Positions 17,422-26,106 of a stretch of 64,000 nucleotides of DNA are shown here, one piece after another (the stretch's first letter is position 1; each line of letters opens with the position of its first letter). The stretch covers positions 1-64,000 of the forward strand of contig JAVBOK010000059.1 in assembly GCA_031550605.1 (NCBI GenBank), read 5' to 3'. The notes under the pieces were generated by a model, which was not told the origin of the DNA, searched no databases, and saw only the letters and a program-made list of their open reading frames with translations. A program made the position numbers and the translations under genes. The DNA comes from FLUQ01 sp031550605. GTDB taxonomy: Bacteria; Desulfobacterota; Desulfovibrionia; Desulfovibrionales; Desulfovibrionaceae.

Positions 17422-18444
17422 TCATCCGCCGATGCTGCTCATCAGGAAGGGCGTTTCCGCGTCCGAGGCGGCCTGGGCGCGAAAGTCGTGCCCCTTCGGT
17501 TTCGCTGCCACGGCCCGTCTGATGGCCAGAGCCAGTATGCCGTCGGGTGCGCCGTCACGCAGGATTGCCCTGAGGTCAACGCCGTGGCCGTGGTGGAGGC
17601 AGGTTTTCAGAAAGCCGGTGGAGGTCAGCCGGATGCGGTTGCAGCGGCCGCAGAACGCATGGCTGAGGGCGGCGATGAACCCCACGCTGCCGGGGTATCC
17701 GGCAACGCTCAGGCATTCGGCCGGGCCGTTGCCCGTGCGCTCGTTCAGCGGCGCAAGCGGGCCGAAAGCCTGTGCCAGCGCGGCCTGGACCTCGGCCCGC
17801 GGCACTCCGGACCAGGACTTACCCTTGCCCACGGGCATCAGTTCGATGAAGCGTATCTGATAGCCCTTTTCCAGGGCGTAGCGGGCCAGCGGCAGCAGTT
17901 CGTCCTCGTTGACGCCTCTGACGGGCACGGTGTTGATCTTGACCCGGATGCCCGCCTCCCGCGTGCGGTCCATGGCTTCCAGGATGGTTTCCAGCCGGGT
18001 GTCGGACCGGGTGACGCGTTCCAGCGTGTCCTGGGTAAAGGCGTCCAGGCTGACGGTCACGGCGTCGATACCCGCGTCCGCCAGTTCCGGCAGAGCCCGG
18101 GCCAGCAGCAGTCCGTTGGTGGTGATCGTCACGCTGGCCACGCCGGGGATTTTTTTCAATTCGCGGATGAACCCTGTCGCTCCCTTGCGGCAGAGCGGTT
18201 CCCCCCCGGTGATCTTGTACCGGTCCATGCCCAGGGACACGGCGATGCGGCACAGGCGCAGGAATTCCTCGTAGCTGAGGATTTCCGCGTGGGGGATTGA
18301 AGGCTGCCCTTCCGGCGGCATGCAGTACAGACAGCGGAACGGACAGCGGTCCGTCAGCGAGAGGCGCAGATATTCGACGCGCCGGCCGTGCCGGTCGGAC
18401 AGCGCCGCCGGGGGCGGAGGCACGCTCTGGTCAGTGTCGGACAT
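17422..18444 (-). CDS. moaA: GTP 3',8-cyclase MoaA
   Basis: A 340-residue radical-SAM enzyme for the first step of pterin cofactor synthesis. The SAM cluster motif is Cys34-x3-Cys38-x2-Cys41 (CPFRCLYC). The second, C-terminal cluster is CGRCNRIRL...LKTCLHHG. The ITGGEPL and NTVPVRGVNEDEL segments are typical, and the chain ends in the conserved GG (SSIGG) that is needed for activity in MoaA. With MoaC it makes cyclic pyranopterin monophosphate in the cytoplasm. The start overlaps the end of moaC by 14 nt, so the two are translationally linked. Confidence 0.95.
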   Translation of the reverse strand: MSDTDQSVPPPPAALSDRHGRRVEYLRLSLTDRCPFRCLYCMPPEGQPSIPHAEILSYEEFLRLCRIAVSLGMDRYKITGGEPLCRKGATGFIRELKKIPGVASVTITTNGLLLARALPELADAGIDAVTVSLDAFTQDTLERVTRSDTRLETILEAMDRTREAGIRVKINTVPVRGVNEDELLPLARYALEKGYQIRFIELMPVGKGKSWSGVPRAEVQAALAQAFGPLAPLNERTGNGPAECLSVAGYPGSVGFIAALSHAFCGRCNRIRLTSTGFLKTCLHHGHGVDLRAILRDGAPDGILALAIRRAVAAKPKGHDFRAQAASDAETPFLMSSIGG

Positions 18445-18898
18445 AATCCCCGCTTTTGCCGCCCGATTTGCCGAGCAGCCGCACGCCGAACATCTCCATG
18501 CCCTTGTCCATGCCTTTGCACATGTCGTATACGGTCAGCAGGGCCACGGAAACGCCGGTCAGCGCTTCCATCTCCACTCCGGTGCGGCCCCTGATTTTCA
18601 CCGTGCATTCGGCCCGGATGGCGTCGTCCCCGGCGATGGACATGACCACCCGGCAGCCGGTCAGGGCCAGGGGATGGCAGAGCGGAATCAGGTCCGCCGT
18701 GCGCTTGGCCCCCATGATGCCCGCCAGTTGTGCCACGGAAAGCACGTCGCCCTTGGCCGCCGTGCCGGCTTTCACCGCCTCCATGATGCGGGGCGGAACC
18801 CGGATGAAGCCCTCGGCCGTTGCCGTGCGTTCGGTGACGTCCTTGGCCGACACGTCCACCATCAGGGCGTTGCCGTCTTTGTCTATGTGCGTTGACAT
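18431..18898 (-). CDS. moaC: Cyclic pyranopterin monophosphate synthase MoaC
   Basis: A 155-residue protein with the MoaC signatures: DVSAKDVTERTATAEG at the N-terminus, LIPLCHPLALT in the middle and the catalytic region GVEMEALTGVSVALLTVYDMCKG (written here only as a pointer to residues 108-130). It converts the MoaA product to cyclic pyranopterin monophosphate. The ATG at 18898 has GGAGG upstream; the frame is open to 19039 but that part is repeat-like GC DNA (GGGGGAC.../GCCCCC). It overlaps moaA by 14 nt. Confidence 0.95.
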   Translation of the reverse strand: MSTHIDKDGNALMVDVSAKDVTERTATAEGFIRVPPRIMEAVKAGTAAKGDVLSVAQLAGIMGAKRTADLIPLCHPLALTGCRVVMSIAGDDAIRAECTVKIRGRTGVEMEALTGVSVALLTVYDMCKGMDKGMEMFGVRLLGKSGGKSGDYVRH

Positions 18899-18962
18899 GC
18901 GTATGCCTCCGGCGTCCGGGGGACGCTGGCCCCCGGATCCCCTGCCAGGGAGCGCCCCTTCC

Positions 18963-20927
18963 CTATTCCTCAAAACGCCACACGACTTCGCCGGTCCGGC
19001 TGGTATCATAGCCGCCCATGGCGTCAACCGCGGCGGCAAAGGCCGGGTCGCGCAGCACGGCCAGCAGGGCCCTCATGCGCGCGTCGTCCCAGAACCGCAG
19101 GGGGATGACCAGATCGTACTCCTCAACACCCACGGGCACGAAATCAAGCCCCAGGGCGTTGGCGGCGGAGCGCACCCCCAGTCCGGCCGAGGCCCTGCCC
19201 GACAATACGGCGGCGGCCACGTTCATGTGGGTGTATTCCTCATCGGAATAACCATCAATGTGCTTTGGGGCAAGGCCCAGTTCTTTCATGCGCCAGTCCA
19301 GCAAAAGGCGCGTGCCGCTGCCCCGCTGGCGGTTGATGAAGGTCCGGCCCGGTCCGGCCAGATCCGTTAGCGCCCGGATATTCAGCGGGTTGCCGGGCGG
19401 CAGGATCAGCCCCTGTTCCCGGTCCGCCAGCCGCACCAGGTTGACGGGGGTTCCGGCCAGGTGCCCTTTGACTGCGGCGCGGTTGTAAGTGCCGTCCGCG
19501 GGGTCGAGCAGATGAGCGCCCGCAAGATGGCAGCGCCCGGCTTTCAGGGCGGTCAGCCCGCCCAGCGACCCCACGTGGGCGGATGTCAGCGAAAAGCGCG
19601 CGTTGGATTTGCGCAGAAAACTGTCCAGCAGGTCCAGGGTGCTGTCGTGGCTGCCGATGGCAAGCAGAGCGCCGTCGATCTGGTCCCTGGTCCGGATGAA
19701 GGTCACCGTCGCCGGGGCGTCGGCGGGCAGACCCTCGGCGTCGGCGGGAATGCGGATGATGCCGTCGGCCCGGCTCAGGCTGGTGACCGTACCCGCCCCG
19801 CGCGGCAGGGGCACGGCGATGAGCGCCTCGTCCACCCGGCCCAGTTTCACGCGGACGCGTTCCTCCATGCCGGGGCGGGACGGCAGGGGCTGGAAGGGAT
19901 AGGCTTTGCCGGTCGTGCGGCGGGCGGCCAGATCGTTCGCGGCCCGGCCCTGCCACAGGGAAAGCAGGCTCTGTCCGAATTCCTCGAAGGCGATGATGGC
20001 GGATACGGGATATCCCGGCACGCCGATGACGGGTTTGCCCAGAATCCGGCCGAGCACCGTTGGTTTGCCCGGCATGACCGTCACCCCGTGCACGAACAGT
20101 TCGCCCATGCTTGCGATGATTTCCGCCGTGTAATCCCGGCTGCCGGCGGACGATCCCGCGTTGATCACGATGAGGTCCGCGCCGGATTCGGCCGCGCCGG
20201 CAAGGGCCGCGCGGATGGCGGTCGGGTCGTCGGGCACGATGGGGTGGACGGAGGGTTCGCCCCCCGCGTCGCGTACCAGAGCGGAAAGGATCAGGCTGTT
20301 GAATTCCGGCAGGTTTTTCCCGGCGCCGAGCCGCTGGGGGTCCGCTTCCTCCAGGGGCACCAGTTCCGATCCGCTGGGAATGAGGGCGACCCTGGGTTTT
20401 GCGCAGACCAGGGGGCGCAGAACGCCCGCGGCGGCCAGAGCCCCCAGTTCGTATGCCCCGATACGGACGCCCGGCGGCAGCAGAATCTCCGTGGCCACCA
20501 TGTCTTCGCCCAGCTTGCGCACATGCTGCCAGGGAAAGGCGGCCTTTTCTATGCTGACGCTCTCTTCCCGCCCGGCGTGGAAGCGTGGTTCGTGAAAAAT
20601 GTTTTCCACCATGATTACGGCGTTGGTGCCCGGCGGCAGGGGGTGCCCCGTGTTGACCCAGTGGGCGGTTTTGCCGATATGCAGCGTTTTGGGGCTGCTT
20701 TCCGACGCGCCGAATGTGTCGGAAGCCAGCACCGCGATGCCGTCCATGGCGGCTCCGTGAAAGGCCGGGGACGACAGTTTCGCTGCCGTGCCCCCGGCCA
20801 GGATGCGGCCGTAGGCTTGGGCCAGGGGAACCGCCTCGCGGCCCAGGGGGCTTTCCCCCACGGAATCAAGCCACAGGGCGCGCGCTTCGTCCAGGCCGGT
20901 CAGTTTCAGGTATACCTTGCGCTGCAT
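18963..20927 (-). CDS. MoeA-type molybdotransferase fused to a C-terminal substrate-binding-protein-like domain
   Basis: A 654-residue fusion. Residues 1-400 are a MoeA domain (AFHGAAMDGIAV, NTGHPLPPGTNAVIMVE, GSSAGSRDYTAEII, GVPGYPVSA). Residues 425-645 resemble the periplasmic-binding/LysR-effector-like domain seen in some MoeA fusions, with AHLLDPADGTYN and INRQRGSGTRLLLDW. MoeA inserts Mo or W into adenylated pterin. The second domain may sense or bind metal oxyanion or cofactor; that is inference. It follows the single-domain MoeA gene by 7 bp and precedes moaC by 64 bp. The MoeA part differs from its neighbour, so the two are not recent duplicates. Confidence 0.9.
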   Translation of the reverse strand: MQRKVYLKLTGLDEARALWLDSVGESPLGREAVPLAQAYGRILAGGTAAKLSSPAFHGAAMDGIAVLASDTFGASESSPKTLHIGKTAHWVNTGHPLPPGTNAVIMVENIFHEPRFHAGREESVSIEKAAFPWQHVRKLGEDMVATEILLPPGVRIGAYELGALAAAGVLRPLVCAKPRVALIPSGSELVPLEEADPQRLGAGKNLPEFNSLILSALVRDAGGEPSVHPIVPDDPTAIRAALAGAAESGADLIVINAGSSAGSRDYTAEIIASMGELFVHGVTVMPGKPTVLGRILGKPVIGVPGYPVSAIIAFEEFGQSLLSLWQGRAANDLAARRTTGKAYPFQPLPSRPGMEERVRVKLGRVDEALIAVPLPRGAGTVTSLSRADGIIRIPADAEGLPADAPATVTFIRTRDQIDGALLAIGSHDSTLDLLDSFLRKSNARFSLTSAHVGSLGGLTALKAGRCHLAGAHLLDPADGTYNRAAVKGHLAGTPVNLVRLADREQGLILPPGNPLNIRALTDLAGPGRTFINRQRGSGTRLLLDWRMKELGLAPKHIDGYSDEEYTHMNVAAAVLSGRASAGLGVRSAANALGLDFVPVGVEEYDLVIPLRFWDDARMRALLAVLRDPAFAAAVDAMGGYDTSRTGEVVWRFEE

Positions 20928-20934
20928 GGGGCGG

Positions 20935-22182
20935 CTACTCCAGAGGATACAGATCGACCACCTGGCCGGGGCTGAGGCCTTCCTGCGATTCCGGACAGAT
21001 GATCAGGGCGTGGGCCGCGACCAGGGGGGTGATCAGGCCGGATTTGCCCATGATGGGGCGGGCCAGCGGCAGGGCGCCGGCTTCGGGGGATTCTTCCAGA
21101 ACAACCCGTATATAGTCGCGGCGGCCCTGGGCGGACGCCACGGCGCGGGACAGCACCGCTTTGGCCTGCCTGCGCCACGGGGGAAGGACATCGGCTCGGC
21201 CCAGAAGCCTTGCCAGCAGCGGGCGGATGAACACTTCCGCCGTGGTCAGCGCGCCGGCGGCATGGCCGGGCAGGCCCCACAGGGATTTGTCGCCCGTTCT
21301 CGCCAGGATCATGGGTTTGCCGGGGCTGATGGCCACGCCGTGGGCCAGGATGGCCGTGCCCGGCGTGTCGGCCAGAGCGGCCAGGGTGAAATCGCGCTGG
21401 CCGGCGGAAGAGCCGCCGGAAAGCAGAACCACGTCGGCCCAGGCCAGGGCCTGGGTCACCAGAGAGTACAGGGAGTTGATCTCGTCGCGGGCGATGCCGA
21501 ACTGCCTGGCTTCGCCCCCGGCGTCCGCAACCAGGGCGGCCAGAGTGTACGCGTTGATATCGCGCACCTGGCCCGGCGCGGGGATCTGGTCGACGGGCAA
21601 AATTTCGTCGCCGCTGGAAATGACGGCCACTCTGGGTTTTCGCCGCACCAGGGGCCGCTGTATGCCCAGGGCGGCGAGCAGGCCCATCTCCTGCGGCCGC
21701 AGGGTCCGCCCGGCGGGCAGCAGCAGGCCGCCGGCCTTCGCGTCTTCCCCCCGGGCGATCACGTTGTCGCCGGGCGCCGCGGGCCGGGTCAGTTCGATCT
21801 GGTCCCCGGCGGGCCGGGAATATTCCAGCATGACCACGGCGTCGGAGTTTTGCGGCAGCATGCCGCCGGTCCAGATGCGGGCCGCGCGGCCGGGGTCCAG
21901 CGACAAGAGGGTCTTCGCGCCCATGGGGCATTCGCCGGCCAGGTCGAGCAGGGCCGGGGACCCTTCGGCGGCGCCGAACACGTCGGCCGCGCGCACGGCA
22001 AACCCGTCCACCGTGGACCGGTCGAAACCGGGCACGTCCTCGGCCGCGACGATATCTTCCGCCAGGGTGCGGCCGAAGGCCTCCGCCAGGGGCGCTTCCT
22101 CCGCCGGCAGCGGAGGAAAGTCCCGGATCATGGACAGGATCGCGTCAACGGACTGCAGAGTCAGAAAGTTCGCCACAGGCAT
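20935..22182 (-). CDS. moeA: Molybdopterin molybdotransferase MoeA
   Basis: A 415-residue canonical MoeA. Signatures are DVPGFDRSTVDGFAVR, IWTGGMLPQNSDAVVMLE, ISSGDEI, LSGGSSAGQRDF and WGLPGHAAGALTT. It catalyses insertion of the metal oxyanion into adenylylated pyranopterin. It is the first of two MoeA genes in tandem. Two paralogues in an organism with tungsten enzymes raise the possibility that one is specialised for W and the other for Mo, as has been argued for some archaea; the sequence alone cannot decide. It is separated from the ThiF-like gene by a 456-bp spacer. Confidence 0.95.
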   Translation of the reverse strand: MPVANFLTLQSVDAILSMIRDFPPLPAEEAPLAEAFGRTLAEDIVAAEDVPGFDRSTVDGFAVRAADVFGAAEGSPALLDLAGECPMGAKTLLSLDPGRAARIWTGGMLPQNSDAVVMLEYSRPAGDQIELTRPAAPGDNVIARGEDAKAGGLLLPAGRTLRPQEMGLLAALGIQRPLVRRKPRVAVISSGDEILPVDQIPAPGQVRDINAYTLAALVADAGGEARQFGIARDEINSLYSLVTQALAWADVVLLSGGSSAGQRDFTLAALADTPGTAILAHGVAISPGKPMILARTGDKSLWGLPGHAAGALTTAEVFIRPLLARLLGRADVLPPWRRQAKAVLSRAVASAQGRRDYIRVVLEESPEAGALPLARPIMGKSGLITPLVAAHALIICPESQEGLSPGQVVDLYPLE

Positions 22183-22638
22183 CCTTTGCGAAAGCAGGGG
22201 CGCTGCCCCCTTGCACCCCCCAAGGGGCGCTGCCCCCTGACCCCGTTATGGGGGTGATTTGTGTCGCCGCGGGTATATGCGGAATACGACGCAAAGCCAT
22301 CGTATCAGAGACCGGGCCGGTATGCCAGAGGCGGAGGAAGAGAGAAAGGCGGCACTTGTCGGCGCATTTGGCGGAAATTCCGGTGCCCGCGCCGCCGATG
22401 GCGGGCTGCCGGACCGTGCTTTCGGGGTCGTGGAAGGGCACGAACCGGCCTCGCCCGGCGAACCCCCGTCCGTGCGCGGGCCGCGGGCCCGGCGTGAAAA
22501 GGCGGACGGCGGGTGCCGCAAAGGAAGGGAACGGGATCCGTTGGCCGGAACAAAGATAGCGGCTGGAAAAGGGAAGCGGCCCATGCGAAAAAAGCATGGC
22601 CCTGTCCGCGGCCTCACGGCATGCCTTGCAAGAGGGCG
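22183..22638. repeat. Gene-free spacer with paired GC hairpins
   Basis: No convincing coding frame. The end near moeA carries two identical 16-bp direct repeats (AGGGGCGCTGCCCCCT at 22196-22211 and 22223-22238), each a small hairpin, and the spacer between them can pair as GCCCC[C]TTG/CAAGGGGC. An ACCCC-gttat-GGGGGT hairpin follows at about 22240. The rest (22260-22630) is GC-rich and shows no promoter I can defend, though a promoter for the moeA-moa operon should lie here. Confidence 0.5.
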
Positions 22639-23511
22639 TCACAGCTGCAACGTTTCCAGGCCGGGGATGGACAGGTCGAGGTGCAGCAGGGGAATGGCTC
22701 CGCCGTGTTCCGGCGGCGGTCCCAGCAGTTCGCGGATAATGAGCATGACCTGCAGCAGGGCCACGGCGGCGGGGGTGGGGGCGGGCACGCCGGCTTGAGC
22801 TTCGGCGCCGTGTTCCGGGGCGATGCCCGCTTCGCCGTGGAGCAGGGAAAGGGCGGAGGCTTCGCCCGCCGGCCGCGGCCGGCAGGTCATGGCGAAGCCT
22901 TCATGGCCGGCAACGGCTCCGTGGATGCAGGGGATTCCCGCGGCATTGGCCGCTTCTTCCAGCTGTCTGCGGGTTTTGAGGTTGTCCAGGCAGTCCGCGA
23001 CAGCGACCGCGCCGTCCAGGATGGCGGGCAGCGTGTCGGGGGTTGCCGCGCATTCATGCGCGCGCACGAATGCGTGGGACGCCGTCAGAGCCAGTTCCCG
23101 CCGGGCGGCGCCGGCCTTGTTCATGCCCAGGCGGTCTTCGCGGCACAGAATCTGGCGGTTGAGGTTGCTTTCGTCAAACGCGTCGCAATCGCAGACGATC
23201 AGTTCGCCGACGCCCAGCCGGGCCAGGGTCAGGATCACGTGGCCGCCCAGTCCGCCGCAGCCGATGACGGCCACGCGGAGGGCCAGCAGCTTCGCCTGGT
23301 CCGCCGCGCTGAACACGCCCCTGTTGCGGGCGAAACGCAGGGGCCAGACGTCCCGTTCCAGGCAGAACACCATGGCTTCGCGCGGCGGAATCCGCAACAG
23401 GGCGGCCAGTTCTTCCGTGCCCGCCAGGGTGATGCACTCAAGCGGATCCGGCCCTGCCCCCGGCAAGGTCAGACGGTGTTTTTCAAGGCAGCGCCGGATG
23501 GCCGGGTCCAC
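22639..23511 (-). CDS. ThiF/MoeB-like E1 adenylyltransferase
   Basis: A 290-residue E1-like protein. An N-terminal extension (1-75) of unknown function is followed by the nucleotide-binding GCGGLGGHVI (about 84-93), the DCDAFDESNLNRQ acidic/Arg motif and the catalytic-loop region CLDNLKTR. There is no CxxC zinc pair, unlike most MoeB/ThiF proteins. The start is GTG at 23511, with the RBS formed by the poly-G tract at the end of the MoaD-like gene. It should adenylate the C-terminal Gly of the small protein encoded just upstream. Its place next to AOR and the moa genes supports a role in tungstopterin assembly. Confidence 0.88.
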   Translation of the reverse strand: MDPAIRRCLEKHRLTLPGAGPDPLECITLAGTEELAALLRIPPREAMVFCLERDVWPLRFARNRGVFSAADQAKLLALRVAVIGCGGLGGHVILTLARLGVGELIVCDCDAFDESNLNRQILCREDRLGMNKAGAARRELALTASHAFVRAHECAATPDTLPAILDGAVAVADCLDNLKTRRQLEEAANAAGIPCIHGAVAGHEGFAMTCRPRPAGEASALSLLHGEAGIAPEHGAEAQAGVPAPTPAAVALLQVMLIIRELLGPPPEHGGAIPLLHLDLSIPGLETLQL

Positions 23512-23514
23512 GGT

Positions 23515-23754
23515 TCATCCCCCCCCGACGGCCGGGAAATAGGCCACCCGGTCGCCGTCCGCGAGGGGAGCGGCCAAGGGCGCGCGTCTGCCGTTGACCA
23601 TCACCACCTTGACGGCGTCCAGGGGCAAGCCCAGGGTTTGCGCCAGCGCCGCGGCGTCGGCCGCGGGAGGCAGGTCCAGGGTCAGCCCGGCGACGGGATC
23701 GTATCCCGGCACATGGGATCGCAACGTGGTGCTCAGAGTGACGAAAACGGCCAT
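23515..23754 (-). CDS. MoaD/ThiS-like sulfur-carrier protein
   Basis: A 79-residue beta-grasp protein that opens with MAVFVTLSTTLRSHVP and ends in AVGGG. The VVMVNGRRAPL and DGDRVAYFPAVGG segments are typical of MoaD/ThiS proteins, whose terminal Gly-Gly becomes a thiocarboxylate. The extra Gly results from an 8-G run at the 3' end. Its stop is followed, in the same frame, by one codon and the GTG start of the E1-like gene. In AOR-linked clusters such proteins are thought to supply the dithiolene sulfur for the tungsten cofactor. Confidence 0.87.
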   Translation of the reverse strand: MAVFVTLSTTLRSHVPGYDPVAGLTLDLPPAADAAALAQTLGLPLDAVKVVMVNGRRAPLAAPLADGDRVAYFPAVGGG

Positions 23755-23760
23755 AGCGCG

Positions 23761-24153
23761 TCAATCCAGAGGAATTCTTGCTTTTGCCCGCGATTTCGCC
23801 GCCGCCTTGCCGGGCCGGATAACGAAGGCCGGCAGGTCGGCGGCCGTCCGGTCCAGAACCTCGTTCAGCTTCGCGCCGGCATCCGCGTACCAGGCCAGCA
23901 GGGCGTGGGCTTCGTCGGTCAGCACCTTGGGACGGCCGCTGACCGCCGCGCTGGTGCGGGTCAGCAGCGTAACCCCCAGGTCTTTTTCCACCCGCGAAAT
24001 GCGGCCCCAGGCCCAGCGGTAGCTCATGCCCAGTTTCTGCGCGGCTTTGTGCAACGACCCCAGTTCCTTCACAGCCAGCAGGAGTTCCATCCGGCCGGGG
24101 CCGAAAATGTAGCCCCCCCCGTTTTCCAGAAACAGCTTGACGACGGGCTTCAT
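23761..24153 (-). CDS. ModE-like winged-helix protein without a ligand-binding domain
   Basis: A 130-residue protein resembling the N-terminal DNA-binding domain of ModE. It has the LysR-like helix-turn-helix ELLLAVKELGSLHKAAQKLGM and the SYRWAWGRISRVEKDLGVTLLTR segment with its wing (residues 20-70). The TOBE/Mop molybdate-binding domains of E. coli ModE are absent; residues 70-130 are helical and end basic. It is 6 bp upstream of the MoaD-like gene and downstream of AOR1. It is the only regulator encoded near the W/Mo genes and so the candidate reader of the TATGTC-N6-GACATA sites. How it would sense metal is unclear. Confidence 0.85.
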   Translation of the reverse strand: MKPVVKLFLENGGGYIFGPGRMELLLAVKELGSLHKAAQKLGMSYRWAWGRISRVEKDLGVTLLTRTSAAVSGRPKVLTDEAHALLAWYADAGAKLNEVLDRTAADLPAFVIRPGKAAAKSRAKARIPLD

Positions 24154-24212
24154 AGGCGGCCTTCCTGTGCGTGGCCCGGAACGGACCGCATCCGTCCCGG
24201 GCGGCGGGTATG

Positions 24213-25946
24213 TTACCAGTTGAACACAGTATCGAGTTCTTTCCGGGAAATGTCAAAGGTTACGCCGTGCGGGGCGAGCCTTTCATCAGTGAAGAAGTCG
24301 GGCAGCCTGTCCGCGGCTTCGGTGATGCCCGCGCGCCTGTTGAAATCGCGCTCGCAGGACAGGATTTTTTTGCCTAGGGCCACCACGTCGTCGCCGGTCA
24401 GGGACAGGCCGTACTTGGCATTCAGCATGTCCACGACGGCGACCAGGGCGTCGGGAATGTCCAGAACGGCAAAGGCCACGAACAGGCACAGGCCCGTAGC
24501 GTCCACGGCGGCGGTGGCGATCTGCAGATTGCGCGACAGTTCCACCTGGCCTTCGGTTTTCAACGGATCCAACGTGCCGCCCACGGACAGGATATTGGCC
24601 GTCACGGCGTACCCCGCCGTGTGGTCCGCGCCCATGGGGCTGGTGGCGTAGGTCACGCCCTGGCCCTTGACGGCGCGGGGGTCGTATGCGGGCAGGGCCT
24701 GGCCCTTGACCACGGGCACGCGGCGCACGCCGAACACCGTGCCGGTAACGGCCGCCCCGCAGCCGATGACGCGGCCCAGCGGGGTGCCTTTGCCGATTTC
24801 CTCCAGCAGGGCAAGCGCCCCTTCGGCATCGCCGAATTTCAGGACGCCGGCCTCCATGGCCACGGCCAGGGCCGCGCCCACGTCAATGGTGTCCACGCCC
24901 ACGTCATCGCAGATGCGGTCGTAGCGGGCGATCATGTCCAGATCGTCGATGCCGGAATTGGGGCCGAAGGACCAGATGGTCTCGTATTCCGGCCACTTGC
25001 CGATAAGTTTTCCCTGCTTGTCCGGGTACAGGCCGCTGCAGCGCATGACGCAGCCGCTCATGCAGCCGTGGGAGACCACGCCTTCGCCGCCCCGGTCGCG
25101 GGTCAGCCGGTTGAGGTATTCGCCGGACACGCTTTCATGCCCTTCGAAACGGCCGGTGCTGAAGTTGCGGGTGGGCAGGCCGCCCGCTTCGTGCAGAATG
25201 TTGATCAGAACCGCCGTGCCGTAGGTTGGCAGGCCCTGGCCGCAGACGGGGTGGTCCGTCAGGGCCTTGGCGAAACGTTTGGCCGCGCTTTTGAAGGCTT
25301 CCGCGTCGTTCAGGGGATGGCTGGCCCCCCCCTCGGGGTTGACGATGATCGCTTTCAGGCCCTTGGACCCCATGACCGCGCCGACTCCGCCGCGCCCGGC
25401 GTGCCGCGCGGGCCGCAGTTCGCGGTCGGTGAAGGCGATGCTGGCGGCTGTCAATTTGTATTCGCCCGCCCGGCCGATGGTGATGTAGCTGCATTTGTCG
25501 CCGTACTGGCTGACCAGTCTGGCCACGGCGTCATAGTTGTTCAGGCCCGCCACCGTGGAGGGAACCAGCTTCGCGCTGTTCCTGCTCAGTTCCAGTTGCT
25601 GCCAGGTCCCTTCCGGAGCCATGCCTTCCACTACAACGGCCATGATGCCCATTTTCGCCAAATGCCCGCCGGGCTGGCCGCCGGAGTTGGATTCCTTGAT
25701 GCCGCCGGTCATGGGGCTTTTGCAGCCCGCGGAAATGCGGCCGGAGTTGGCGCAGGTGGTGCCGCCCAGCAGGCCGGGGGCGAAGACCAGTTTGTTGTGC
25801 GGGCCAAGGGCCGTGCAGGTGGGATCCACCTCGGCGGCCACCACGGCGGACGTCAGGCCCCGGCCGCCCATGCCCGCGTACCGTGCCGGCATATCTTCAA
25901 AAGAGCACTGCCCGGTGCTCATGTTCACACGCAGCATTGTAAACAT
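24213..25946 (-). CDS. Tungsten-containing aldehyde:ferredoxin oxidoreductase (AOR1)
   Basis: A 577-residue AOR family protein. The N-terminal domain binds tungstobispterin (GGRGLTSAVVA, NSGRISAGCKSPMTGG). The cluster ligands begin with GCMSGCVMRC (about residues 290-300), and a further Cys lies in DATGLCLF. The start ATG has AGGAGGGTTGTT upstream. Members oxidise aldehydes to acids using ferredoxin, or run in reverse. It is first in the run AOR1 - ModE-like - MoaD - ThiF, and a dyad shared with tupA lies 122-141 bp upstream. It is more distant from AOR2 and AOR3 than those two are from each other. Confidence 0.93.
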   Translation of the reverse strand: MFTMLRVNMSTGQCSFEDMPARYAGMGGRGLTSAVVAAEVDPTCTALGPHNKLVFAPGLLGGTTCANSGRISAGCKSPMTGGIKESNSGGQPGGHLAKMGIMAVVVEGMAPEGTWQQLELSRNSAKLVPSTVAGLNNYDAVARLVSQYGDKCSYITIGRAGEYKLTAASIAFTDRELRPARHAGRGGVGAVMGSKGLKAIIVNPEGGASHPLNDAEAFKSAAKRFAKALTDHPVCGQGLPTYGTAVLINILHEAGGLPTRNFSTGRFEGHESVSGEYLNRLTRDRGGEGVVSHGCMSGCVMRCSGLYPDKQGKLIGKWPEYETIWSFGPNSGIDDLDMIARYDRICDDVGVDTIDVGAALAVAMEAGVLKFGDAEGALALLEEIGKGTPLGRVIGCGAAVTGTVFGVRRVPVVKGQALPAYDPRAVKGQGVTYATSPMGADHTAGYAVTANILSVGGTLDPLKTEGQVELSRNLQIATAAVDATGLCLFVAFAVLDIPDALVAVVDMLNAKYGLSLTGDDVVALGKKILSCERDFNRRAGITEAADRLPDFFTDERLAPHGVTFDISRKELDTVFNW

Positions 25947-26067
25947 AACAACCCTCCTGCGGGTGCTCCCGGCGGGTTGCAAGCGCGCCGGGAAATATAT
26001 GAATTTTGACTTCAGTATAGCCTATGGAATAGGGGGGTCAACAGAAAAAATAAATTATATCGGATGA

Positions 26068-26087
26068 TTATGTCATGGTCGACATAA
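26068..26087. promoter_or_regulatory. Tungsten-regulon candidate operator, site 1
   Basis: TTATGTC-ATGGTC-GACATAA, a perfect 7-bp inverted repeat with a 6-bp spacer. It lies in the AT-rich gap between the unknown gene at 26107 and AOR1. The same repeat occurs before tupA and before the redox operon at 56135. Confidence 0.7.
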
Positions 26088-26106
26088 AGTGGAGCGGCGT
26101 GCGCGG

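Noticed and set aside
22145..22798. Several frames across the moeA-thiF spacer on both strands
   Set aside because: Pro/Arg-rich low-complexity translations without an RBS or any motif; they run through hairpin repeats.
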